Part shown: piece after piece, positions 43,139-51,163 of the stretch
Layout of the letters: the number at the start of each line of letters is the position of its first letter
Position numbering within the stretch: the first letter of the stretch is position 1
NCBI GenBank assembly: GCA_048499805.1
Contig: JASNZF010000007.1
Span: 1-64,000, forward strand
Direction: 5' to 3'
Origin: JAWXBA01 sp048499805
GTDB lineage: Bacteria > Gemmatimonadota > Gemmatimonadetes > Gemmatimonadales > GWC2-71-9
DNA length: 64,000 bases
Position numbers and translations under genes: made by a program
The notes under the pieces: generated by a model
What the model saw: only the letters and a program-made list of their open reading frames with translations
Told to the model about the DNA's origin: nothing
Databases searched by the model: none

Positions 43139-44356
43139 TCAGTGGCCGAGATCCCCCAGAATCTCCCTGGCGATGACCATGCGCTGGATCTCGCTGGTCC
43201 CTTCCCCGATCTCACAGACCTTGGCATCCCGCATCATCCGCTCGACGGGGTAGTCGGTGGTGTAGCCGTACCCCCCGAAGACCTGAACCGCCTGGGTGGT
43301 GGCGCGCATGGCCAGTTCCGAGCAGAAGAGCTTGGCCATGGCCGCCTCCTTTTTGAACGGCTTGCCCGCCATCTTGAGTCGCACGGCACTGAACAGCAGG
43401 TGCCGCCCCGCCTCAATCTCCATCGCCATGTCGGCCAGCTTGAAGCTGGTCCCCTGGAAGCTGCCGATCGGCTTGCCAAACTGCTTGCGGGTCCGGGCAT
43501 AGTCCAGGGCGGCCTCGTAGGCCCCCTCGGCGATCCCGAGGGAGAGGGCGGCGATGCCGATCCGGCCGGCGTCGAGGGTCTTGAGGAAGTTGACGAACCC
43601 CTCGCCCGGCTGGCCGAGGAGGTTCTCCCGGGGCACGATGGCATCCTCGAGGATGAGTTCCCGGGTGTCGCTGGCACGCCAGCCCATCTTCTCTTCCTTC
43701 TTGCCGGCCCGCACCCCGGGGGTCTTGGGGAGGTCGGGCGCGTGGCCGATGCCGAGGGCCAGGCACCGGTCGAGGTCCACGGTGTCCTTGGTGACGATGA
43801 AGCTGCTGATCCCCCGGTGCCCCCTGGTGTCACCCATGCGGGCGGTCACGACGAACGACTCCCCCACCCCGGCATGGGTGATGAAGACCTTGGAGCCGTT
43901 GAGCACGAAGTGATCGCCCTTGTCGACGGCGGTGGTGGCGGTGCCCCCCGCGTCGCTGCCGGCCCCCGGCTCGGTGAGCCCGAAGCCACCCAGGATCCTG
44001 CCGCTGGCCAGGAGCGGGACGTACCGGCGCCGCTGCTCGTCGGTACCGAATTCGACGATCGGCGAGGTGCCCAGGTTGGTGTGGGCGCTCACGGTGAGCC
44101 CGTGCGAGGCATCGACCTTGGCGAGCTCGAGGATGGTGATGTAGTAGGACATCTGGTCCATCCCGGTGCCGCCGAGCTCCTCGCTCCAGGGCACCCCGAG
44201 GAGGCCGAGCTCACCCATCCGCTTGATGTTCTCCCAGGGGAAGGTGGAGTCGCGGTCGAGCTCCTTCGCGACCGGCGCGACATGGGTCTGGGCAAAATCG
44301 CGGACCATGTCACGGACCTGGAGGTGCTGCTCGTCGAAGTATTGCGTGTCGTCCAT
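43139..44356 (-). CDS. acyl-CoA dehydrogenase
   Basis: FAD enzyme forming trans-2-enoyl-CoA, 405 aa. It has the N-terminal helical domain, GFGLTEPGAGSDAGGT and FVLNGSKVFITHAG, and the C-terminal region with QVFGGYGYTTDYPVERMMRDAKV and the final GTSEIQRMVIAREIL. Glu in PVERMMRD is the catalytic base position of short/medium-chain enzymes rather than the isovaleryl type. ATG 44356 gives the family start. A heptamer array precedes it. Confidence 0.92.
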   Translation of the reverse strand: MDDTQYFDEQHLQVRDMVRDFAQTHVAPVAKELDRDSTFPWENIKRMGELGLLGVPWSEELGGTGMDQMSYYITILELAKVDASHGLTVSAHTNLGTSPIVEFGTDEQRRRYVPLLASGRILGGFGLTEPGAGSDAGGTATTAVDKGDHFVLNGSKVFITHAGVGESFVVTARMGDTRGHRGISSFIVTKDTVDLDRCLALGIGHAPDLPKTPGVRAGKKEEKMGWRASDTRELILEDAIVPRENLLGQPGEGFVNFLKTLDAGRIGIAALSLGIAEGAYEAALDYARTRKQFGKPIGSFQGTSFKLADMAMEIEAGRHLLFSAVRLKMAGKPFKKEAAMAKLFCSELAMRATTQAVQVFGGYGYTTDYPVERMMRDAKVCEIGEGTSEIQRMVIAREILGDLGH

Positions 44357-44370
44357 GGGGGCCAATGATT

Positions 44371-44401
44371 GGGGACTGGGGGCTAGGGACTGGGGACTGG
44401 G
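44371..44401. repeat. short CTAGGGA/GGGACTG heptamer array
   Basis: Four to five heptamers (GGGACTG, GGGGCTA, GGGACTG, GGGACTG) lie about 15 nt upstream of the acyl-CoA dehydrogenase start, in the divergent gap with the gene at 44517. Confidence 0.7.
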
Positions 44402-44516
44402 TGGCGGGTGACAGGGGTTCCTGGTTGGGTCTGGCCCCCTGCCTTGCCGTGGACCGCCACTCCCGCAACCTTGCGGGGGTGCAAGATACTCAGGGCAAGA
44501 TACCAAGGGAGTGATG

Positions 44517-46097
44517 ATGATGCTCCGACGGCGGCACCTGCTGGGACTGGCAGCCCTGCTCGCCCTCCCGGGCGCAGCGGCGGCGCAGGGGGCCAGCATG
44601 TTGTACGTGATCGTGGGCAGCGACACGATCGCCCGGGAGCGCTTCACGCGGACGGCCGGAGGGCTGACCGGGGAGACGCTGAGCGCGGCGCTGGGGTTCC
44701 GGTTCCGCTTCACGGTGGCGGTCGACGGCGAGGGGATCCCGACCCGGATGGACAACGCCTTCTGGTTGCCCACCGATGCGGATACCGCTCCGGCCCGCCA
44801 GCGGGCCACACTGCAGTTCCAGGGCGACAGCGTGATCGTGCAGGTCGAGGGTGGCCCCACCCAGCGGCTGGCAGCCCAGCGCGGCGCCTTCCCGTTCATC
44901 AATCCGTCCTTTGCGCTGGTGGAGCTGGTGGTGGCCCGGGCGGTCCGCCTGGGAGAACCGCGGGTGACGCTGCCGGCATTCGCCGTGCAGGGTGGCCAGA
45001 GCTTTGCCATCAGCGTGGCACGACTCGGACCCGATTCGGTCCTGATCAACATCGCGGGTGCCCCGGCCCGCCTCCGGGTGGACGCCGCCGGCCGGATCCT
45101 GGGCGGCAGCGTGGCAGCACAGAACCTGCGGATCACCCGGGGTCCCGACACCGGCGCGTCGTTCTCGCTGGAGCCCCCGAACTACGACGCCCCGTCCGGC
45201 GCCCCGTACGCTGCCGTGCCGGTCGAGGTACCGACGCCGGCGGGGCATTCCCTGGCAGGGACGCTGACGCTGCCCTCGGGTGCCTCCGCCACCAGCCGGG
45301 TCCCCGCAGTGGTGACCATCACCGGGTCGGGGCTCCAGGATCGCGACGGGGCCATCCCCACGGTGGCCGGGTACCGACCGTTCCGGCAGCTGGCCGACAC
45401 CCTGGGGCGGCACGGGATCGCGATGCTGCGGATGGACGATCGGGGGTTCGGTGCCTCGGGCGGTGACCCTGCCAATGCAACCTCCCGCGACTTCGCCGAT
45501 GACATACGGGCGGCGCTGGCGTGGCTCCGGGCGCGACCGGAGATCGATCCGTCCCGGCTGGTACTGGTCGGGCACAGCGAGGGGGGCCTGATCGCCCCCC
45601 TGGTGGCGGCGACCGACTCAAGTCTCGCCGCGATGGTCCTGTTGGCCGGCCCGGCCCACACCGGGCGGCGGATCCTGGCCTTCCAGCAGCGGGCGGCGAT
45701 CGAGCGCGCCCCGGGGTTCACCCCATCCCAGCGCGACTCCCTGATTGAGGTCTCCCGGCTGGCGACCGATTCACTGGCCCGGCGCTCCGCCTGGCTGCGG
45801 GAATTCCTCGACCATGACCCGCTGCCCACCGCCCGGATGGTCCGGCGAACCCCGGTCCTGATCGTGCAGGGGGGTACCGACCTCCAGGTGACCGCCGACC
45901 AGGCCCCGGAGCTCGAGGCGGCGTTCCGCGCCGGCGGCAACCGGGACGTGACGATGCGCGTCTTTCCGGAGGCGAACCACCTGCTGATCCAGGATCCGAA
46001 GGGTGACCCGGAGCTCTACATGACCCTGAAGCACCGGGCCGTGCGGTCCGACATCCTGGGTGCCGTGCTGGATTGGTTGCGGGTGAAACTTCGGTAG
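44517..46097 (+). CDS. exported alpha/beta-hydrolase
   Basis: The 526-aa protein has a signal peptide (LLGLAALLALPGAAAAQ) and a beta-rich N-terminal domain (about 25-225). An alpha/beta-hydrolase domain follows with the oxyanion strand TITGSGLQDRDG, RMDDRGFGASGG, the nucleophile Ser in GHSEGGLIAP, the acid in GTDLQVTAD and His in EANHLL. It resembles S9/S33-like peptidase-esterases; the substrate is unknown. Four start codons in a row (GTG 44511, ATG 44514, 44517, 44520) follow AAGGGAG, and I take 44517. Confidence 0.85.
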   Translation: MMLRRRHLLGLAALLALPGAAAAQGASMLYVIVGSDTIARERFTRTAGGLTGETLSAALGFRFRFTVAVDGEGIPTRMDNAFWLPTDADTAPARQRATLQFQGDSVIVQVEGGPTQRLAAQRGAFPFINPSFALVELVVARAVRLGEPRVTLPAFAVQGGQSFAISVARLGPDSVLINIAGAPARLRVDAAGRILGGSVAAQNLRITRGPDTGASFSLEPPNYDAPSGAPYAAVPVEVPTPAGHSLAGTLTLPSGASATSRVPAVVTITGSGLQDRDGAIPTVAGYRPFRQLADTLGRHGIAMLRMDDRGFGASGGDPANATSRDFADDIRAALAWLRARPEIDPSRLVLVGHSEGGLIAPLVAATDSSLAAMVLLAGPAHTGRRILAFQQRAAIERAPGFTPSQRDSLIEVSRLATDSLARRSAWLREFLDHDPLPTARMVRRTPVLIVQGGTDLQVTADQAPELEAAFRAGGNRDVTMRVFPEANHLLIQDPKGDPELYMTLKHRAVRSDILGAVLDWLRVKLR

Positions 46098-46150
46098 GGG
46101 GAGGCGGGTGGCGGGGCAGCGAGGCCGACTCGAACACGCGGGGGGAGTGT

Positions 46151-46594
46151 ATGGGGCGGATACTGCGGCGTGGGTTGTTCCTGATGATGCTGACCACCGG
46201 GATCATAGCCGGGGGGATTCTGGCCGATGCGCGGCTCTCAGGATGGCACGGGTTGGCCGAAGCGTATCCGGGCGGGACGGCAGGCCGAGAGCTCCAGATT
46301 GTCGTGCAGGAAGGCGGACTCGGGAATCCACGCTGGTACCATCGGGTGGCTCCGCTGCAGGCGGCGGTGGGGTTCGGCGGGCTTCGGTTGAGCTACCCCT
46401 TCCCCTACAGCCTGGGCCACCCGCCGCTCGAGATTCCGTGGCTCCAACTGCGGGTGCTGGACGTGTCCAGTGCCGGCGAGTCGACGCTCCTGCTCCTCTC
46501 CGTCTCGACACCGGAGCGGGCGCGCCTCTCGCTCCGCGGTGAACTCGCGACGGTGGTTCGGGACTGGCTGCAGCCGGAGCGCTCGACGCGCTAG
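46151..46594 (+). CDS. small membrane-anchored protein of unknown function
   Basis: The 147-aa product has one N-terminal hydrophobic helix (about 8-27, LFLMMLTTGIIAGGILADA). An extracytoplasmic domain follows with LSYPFPYSLGHPPLEIPWLQL and a C-terminal VVRDWLQPE. ATG 46151 has GGGGGAG 4 nt upstream, a strong ribosome site. It lies 53 nt after the hydrolase gene. I recognise no family. Confidence 0.6.
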   Translation: MGRILRRGLFLMMLTTGIIAGGILADARLSGWHGLAEAYPGGTAGRELQIVVQEGGLGNPRWYHRVAPLQAAVGFGGLRLSYPFPYSLGHPPLEIPWLQLRVLDVSSAGESTLLLLSVSTPERARLSLRGELATVVRDWLQPERSTR

Positions 46595-47009
46595 TGGTGG
46601 GCGTGGGCCGACTCCGCCGAGGTCATACCCGACAAGAAGGTGCATGAGGCTCCGGGGCAGTTCCGCCCCGGTGCGATCGTGGATGGTGATGTGGAATCCA
46701 CGGAACCACCTGCCGGCCGGCCAGGCGAACTCCAGCGGGGGACGCCATGCCCGACCATGTCGTGAGGGACGTCAGCGGCCACCGGCTCCGCTGCCGGGAC
46801 ATGGAACGGACCTGCCTAGACCACGACCAACCGGCGGGCCGAGTCGACCGAGACGTGGAGCGCTGGGGTGGCCCGGAGCCCGGGCCCAGTCGATCCCTCG
46901 CAACGCGGAGCCCCGGCAACGGCGGAGGGCGACGTCGGCGTGCCGAGAGGGTGCGGACCCCATCCCTGACGACGGCCCCCACGCCTGCCCTGTCGACGTC
47001 CGTCTGTCG
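46595..47009. other. 415-nt intergenic region
   Basis: No gene is supported: frames here have no recognisable product and no ribosome site. A hairpin CCGGGGC/GCCCCGG (46652-46671) without a U-run lies downstream of the plus-strand gene. The region separates that gene from the convergent recQ. Confidence 0.5.
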
Positions 47010-48920
47010 TCAGTCACCCCAGCCCCGCGCAGAAGCCAGACCATCAGGCACCGATTCCAAGAGCGGTAGCAGCGTCTCGGCGTGCTTGAGGAGGAACCGC
47101 GGACCGACACCCGGCACCCGCGCCAGCTCGGCCCGGGTCCGCGGGCGCCGTTCCACCAGTTCACGGAGGAGGCGGTCGGTCGCCACCCGCCAATCGGGGA
47201 GGCCGGCATCCCCGGCCACCCCAGCCCGCCACTCCCGCAGGGCCGCGAGCAGCGCCGGAGCCCCGCCACCAGTCTCCACGACCGGCGGGGCCATGGCCCT
47301 TCCCTCCCAGAGCGCGTCGAGAATCAGCCGACCAAGGGAGGCCGCCAGCTCGGGCCCGACCCCGGGCGTCTCGGCGAGCGCCGGACCGGACGTCGGGGGG
47401 TCGGTCGCGAGGGTGCGGAGGGTCACGGGGTCGAGGGGACAGCCGCCCCACGGGGTGCGATGCCCCGTGAGGGCGCCCCGCAGTCGTGCCAGCCTGGCCC
47501 TGGCGATCGGGGGCAATGGCGAGGCACGACGCCCCTCCCCGCAAACATCACAGCCGCTGCACCGGGTCAGCCGCTCGCCGAAGTATCGGAGGATGGCCGC
47601 CCGGCGGCACGCCCCCTCCCCTGCGTAGCGTTCGACCGCGCCGATCCGGGCTACCGCCCGCCGTCGGCGCTCCCGGACGGGCCGCCAGTCCACGGGGCCC
47701 CGTTCTGGATGGAGTTCCCGGGCCAGGCGGTCCACCGAGGCAAGGGTGTGACCCGGCACCCCCTGCCGCCGTGCGGGATCGCTCCAAACCGATTCGGCGA
47801 GAGACTCGTCGGGGAACGTGACGTCGAGCTGACGGCGCGGCAGGGTGGCATCGGCCGGGCCACTGAGGAGGATGCAACGGGCAAACTCGCCATCGCGCCC
47901 TGCCCGGCCGGCTTCCTGGTAGTAGGATTCCGGGGTGGCCGGCATCGTCCAGTGGACCACGAGCCGCACGTTGGGCTTGTCAATGCCCATCCCGAAGGCA
48001 CAGGTGGCAACGATGACCTCCACCCGATCGGCAAGGAAGTCGACCAGGGTGGCTTCCCGGCGGGCCTTGGTGAGCCCGGCGTGGTACGGGGCGGCGAGGT
48101 ACCCCTCCTGCCGCAGCCGACGGGTGAGGCCCTCGACGACGTTCCGGGTGGCGCCGTAGACGATGGCGACCCGGTCCTCGCCGCCGAGCAATCGCAGCAA
48201 TGCCCGCCACCGTGCCCGGTCGTCCGGCACCCGCACCACGCCGAACCAGAGATTGCGGCGGTCGAACGACCCGAGGTGCAGGTCGAAGGGGCCTCGGGCC
48301 CCGAGCCCGAGTGCTCGTTGGATGTCGGTGCGCACCTCCGGGGTCGCACTGCCGGTCAAGGCCACGGTGGGGGGCCATCCGAGGACCCCGCGGGCCCGGC
48401 GCAACCCGCGGTAGCTGGGGCGGAAGTCGTGACCCCACTCGGCGATGCAGTGGGCCTCGTCGATGGCGAGGAGTGCGGGACGCAGGCCGAGGGTTGCGAG
48501 CTGGGGCCCGAGGCTGGCGAGCCGCTCGGGAGAGGTATACAGCAGCTTGATGGCGCCGGTCTCGAGGGCCGCTAGGATCTCCTGCTGGCGGGCGCGGGAG
48601 AGGGTGCTGTTGAGCGCTGCGGCGGGGATGCCGCGCGCGGTGGCAGCATCGACCTGGTCCTGCATCAGGGAGATCAGGGGAGAGACGACGAGGGTGAAGC
48701 CGTCGAGCACCAGCGCCGGGACCTGGAAGCAGATCGACTTGCCACCCCCGGTCGGGAGGACAGCGAGGGTGTCCCGGCCACTCAGGACGGAGTCGATGAC
48801 TCGACGCTGGGGGGCTCGGAAGTCGGGGTAGCCGAAATGCTGTTGCAGGAGGCGCTGGGCCTGGGCCATTCGGCTGGAACGGACGCCGGCGGGTGGGTCG
48901 AGGAGGACGGGGGTGGCCAT
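47010..48920 (-). CDS. recQ: ATP-dependent DNA helicase RecQ
   Basis: The 636-aa superfamily 2 helicase has the RecQ motif 0 region FGYPDFRAPQRRVIDSVLSG, Walker A LPTGGGKS, DEAH in AIDEAHCIAEWGHDFRP and the aromatic loop. Motif VI reads YYQEAGRAGRDG. The zinc-binding RQC part has CRRAAILRYFGE and CSGCDVC, and a C-terminal HRDC domain (about 570-625) follows. ATG 48920 is used. It is last after the AtuA gene series but separated by about 200 nt. Confidence 0.94.
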   Translation of the reverse strand: MATPVLLDPPAGVRSSRMAQAQRLLQQHFGYPDFRAPQRRVIDSVLSGRDTLAVLPTGGGKSICFQVPALVLDGFTLVVSPLISLMQDQVDAATARGIPAAALNSTLSRARQQEILAALETGAIKLLYTSPERLASLGPQLATLGLRPALLAIDEAHCIAEWGHDFRPSYRGLRRARGVLGWPPTVALTGSATPEVRTDIQRALGLGARGPFDLHLGSFDRRNLWFGVVRVPDDRARWRALLRLLGGEDRVAIVYGATRNVVEGLTRRLRQEGYLAAPYHAGLTKARREATLVDFLADRVEVIVATCAFGMGIDKPNVRLVVHWTMPATPESYYQEAGRAGRDGEFARCILLSGPADATLPRRQLDVTFPDESLAESVWSDPARRQGVPGHTLASVDRLARELHPERGPVDWRPVRERRRRAVARIGAVERYAGEGACRRAAILRYFGERLTRCSGCDVCGEGRRASPLPPIARARLARLRGALTGHRTPWGGCPLDPVTLRTLATDPPTSGPALAETPGVGPELAASLGRLILDALWEGRAMAPPVVETGGGAPALLAALREWRAGVAGDAGLPDWRVATDRLLRELVERRPRTRAELARVPGVGPRFLLKHAETLLPLLESVPDGLASARGWGD

Positions 48921-49116
48921 GGGGCCAGTGTAGCAGGCGGACTTGGGGGGGCGGTAACCCAAACTCTGGACAAACGAGTCAGAATTACGCGGTGTGGCAT
49001 TGGTGTTTGGAAGCACAGCGGACGCGGAGCCGCGGAGAGCGCGGGGGCGCGGAGGATGGAGTGAGGGGAACTGCGGACCACTGCCAGAAGGGAGGGGTGT
49101 TTCATTGCCCTTCGGG
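48921..49116. other. 196-nt intergenic region
   Basis: No gene is seen. It contains GGACGCGGAGCCGCGGAGAG-like sequence (about 49020-49050), a GCGGAG-iterated intergenic repeat of unknown role. It should hold the recQ promoter. Confidence 0.4.
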
Positions 49117-49281
49117 TCAGGGCAGTGGTGGTGCTTTCTTGTCGACGAGGCGCAGAATCAGGGCGACGGCCAGCACCCCGATGGCGACCCAGACGACGGG
49201 GCGGTTCCCCGTCAGCACGCCACCGACGGCGATCAGCATGCCGACGACGCCGACGCCGACCTTCGCCTCGCGAAGGGTCAC
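49117..49281 (-). CDS. 54-aa two-helix membrane protein
   Basis: A short minus-strand frame starts with GTG 49281, sharing GTGA with the stop of the AtuA C-domain gene, and ends at TGA 49117. The product has two hydrophobic helices (about 8-23, GVGVVGMLIAVGGVL, and 29-45, VVWVAIGVLAVALILRL). They are joined by a TGNRP turn and end in a short basic tail. Codon third positions are almost all G or C, as in neighbours. I recognise no family. Coupling suggests it belongs to the acyl-CoA operon. Confidence 0.6.
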   Translation of the reverse strand: MTLREAKVGVGVVGMLIAVGGVLTGNRPVVWVAIGVLAVALILRLVDKKAPPLP

Positions 49282-49784
49282 GGCAGCGCCTGCCGGGCGA
49301 TGTCGGCGGGGACCGTCACTTCCATGCGCAGAAGGGCCGTGGAATAGACCTTCCCCTGGGCATCGGTCTTGAGGGAGATGGTGCCGCCGCCATCGAGCGC
49401 CCCGTGGAGCAGGAAGTTCAGGGCGTGCAGGTTGGGGAGCTCATAGCGGTCGACGCCGCTGACCTGCCCCTTGAAGTGCCGGGCGACCCGGGCCTGGGTG
49501 ACCTCCTTCACCAGGATCGGGTACCACTCGGGCTGCAGCGCGATCAGCCCGACGTTGGCGGTGTCGCCCTTGTCGCCGGAGCGCGCGTGGGCGAGCCAGC
49601 GGAGCTGAATGCGTGCGGTGCCCTCCCTCGGCCGGCGCGCCGGATGGGTCGGCGGGGCGTGGGGGGCCTTCATGGCGTGGTGGGTCGCGTGCTTCCGCGG
49701 GGGGGCCGTGGCCTTCGGCTTGGCCCTGGTCCCGGACTTCTTCCTGGCCTTCACCTTGCCTGCCCGGCGTTTTGCAGTGGCCAT
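49278..49784 (-). CDS. AtuA C-terminal-domain protein with basic N-terminal tail
   Basis: The 168-aa protein ends in the ferredoxin-fold domain that forms the C terminus of AtuA (acyclic terpene utilisation) proteins, with LAHARSGDKGDTANVGLIAL and RYELPNLHALNFLLHGALDGG. Its first 55 residues are a Lys/Arg/Ala/His-rich tail like a histone tail. ATG 49784 has GGAGG 7 nt upstream, within the end of the AtuA gene; GTG 49790 is less likely. It immediately follows the gene for the main AtuA domain. Confidence 0.82.
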   Translation of the reverse strand: MATAKRRAGKVKARKKSGTRAKPKATAPPRKHATHHAMKAPHAPPTHPARRPREGTARIQLRWLAHARSGDKGDTANVGLIALQPEWYPILVKEVTQARVARHFKGQVSGVDRYELPNLHALNFLLHGALDGGGTISLKTDAQGKVYSTALLRMEVTVPADIARQALP

Positions 49785-49786
49785 GG

Positions 49787-51163
49787 TCACACCTCCAGGA
49801 GGTCGACGCGAACGTGGGACTCGATCTCGCGGCGATCGATCAGCGCGGGCCAGTAGGCGACGATCTCCTCGACCCGCGGGCGCCCGCCGGCAAAGCCGGT
49901 CACGCTGGGCGGTCCGGTGAGCACGAGGGGGGCGATCTCGCGGGTGAACCGGTCCACCGGTTCCCGGGTCCGGGCCCGGACCCCGACCCGGAGCTGCACC
50001 TCGGCCAGGTCGGCGGGCGGCGGTCCAGCCAGCGCCCCATGAGTGGCGTCAACGCCAACGTACTCGGTGAGGATCTGCTCGAACTCGAGGCCAAGATCCT
50101 TGAGGCGCCCCCGGAGGATCTTGTCGGCGACGCGGGCCTTGTCATAGGCATCGGGCCAGCTGTACACCAGCGTCCCCACCGCCTTGTAGCCGTAGAACCA
50201 GGCGATGGACACCTTGAGGAACGGGGTGCGGGGGCCACCCCGGATTCCGCTGACACGCACCTTGTCCTTCCCCGCCTGGCGGAGCTGGATGCTGGTGAAG
50301 TCGGCCACCCCATCCGGGGTGATGTAGTTGTGCGGATCGCCCATCTCGTAGACCAGCTGCTCGGTGACGGACGCCACGTTGACGACCCCACCGGTCCCGG
50401 GATGCTTGGTGACGAGGAAGGTGCCGTCCTCGGCGGCCTCGACGATCGGGAAGCCCGGGTTCTCGAGCCCCCGCACCTTGCGCCAGTCCTTGAGGAGGTT
50501 GCCCCCCGAGCTCTGGGCGCCGCATTCGATGATGTGCCCCGCGATGGTGCCCGCGGCCACCTTGTCCCAGTCCTCGAAGTCCCAGCCGAACTCGTGGAAG
50601 AGCGGCCCGAGGGTGAGGCCGGTGTCGGTCACCCGCCCGGTGATGACGATGTCGGCACCCTTGCGCAGCGCCTCGACGATCGGCGCCATGCCGAGGTAGG
50701 CGTTGGCGGCGAGCACCTCCTGCCGGAAGTCGGCGAGGGGTCGGCCGGTGTCCATGTCGGCCAGGTCATGGCCGCGGGCCAGGAGGTCGTCGAGCCGGCC
50801 CATGATGTCGTCGCCGGAGACCACCGCGATGCGGAGCTTTCGCGAGAGGCGCTGCTTGCGCGCCTCGGCGACGACTGCCTCGGCGCAACCGCGCGGATTG
50901 ACGCCACCGGCATTGGTGATCACGCGGACCCCCTTGTCGGCGATGTCCGCGAGGATCCGGCCCATGAGGGGGACGAAGTCCCGGGCATACCCTGCGGAGG
51001 GGTCCCGCGACTTCTGCTTCTGCATGATCGACATGGTGACTTCGGCGAGGTAGTCGAGCATCAGGTAGTCGACATGGCCATCGCGGACCTGGCGGACCGG
51101 CGCCTCGAGCCAGTCGCCCCAGAACCCCTGCCCCGATGCCACCCGCACGATCCGACCCCTCAT
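49787..51163 (-). CDS. AtuA-like acyclic terpene utilisation family protein
   Basis: The 458-aa product covers the main AtuA domain (DUF1446) with ITNAGGVNPRGCAEAVV, VITGRVTDTGLTLGPL and HIIECGAQSSGGN. In Pseudomonas atuA lies with geranyl-CoA carboxylase genes; its biochemical role is not firmly known. Here it lies in the same operon as a carboxyltransferase gene. The C-terminal domain is encoded by the next gene instead of being fused. ATG 51163 shares ATGA with the protease gene. Confidence 0.86.
   Translation of the reverse strand: MRGRIVRVASGQGFWGDWLEAPVRQVRDGHVDYLMLDYLAEVTMSIMQKQKSRDPSAGYARDFVPLMGRILADIADKGVRVITNAGGVNPRGCAEAVVAEARKQRLSRKLRIAVVSGDDIMGRLDDLLARGHDLADMDTGRPLADFRQEVLAANAYLGMAPIVEALRKGADIVITGRVTDTGLTLGPLFHEFGWDFEDWDKVAAGTIAGHIIECGAQSSGGNLLKDWRKVRGLENPGFPIVEAAEDGTFLVTKHPGTGGVVNVASVTEQLVYEMGDPHNYITPDGVADFTSIQLRQAGKDKVRVSGIRGGPRTPFLKVSIAWFYGYKAVGTLVYSWPDAYDKARVADKILRGRLKDLGLEFEQILTEYVGVDATHGALAGPPPADLAEVQLRVGVRARTREPVDRFTREIAPLVLTGPPSVTGFAGGRPRVEEIVAYWPALIDRREIESHVRVDLLEV

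Noticed and set aside
23316..44401. CRISPR array
   Set aside because: The repeats have 7- or 8-nt units without spacers and no cas genes are present.
46747..47628. 293-codon plus-strand frame over the recQ 3' end
   Set aside because: Most of it is antisense to recQ, and the part before recQ shows no family resemblance or ribosome site.
49278..51163. AtuA broken by a frameshift into two pieces
   Set aside because: The first part ends at a clean stop, the second has its own GGAGG-spaced ATG and a long new N-terminal tail, and stand-alone AtuA C-domains are known. A genuine split is more likely.
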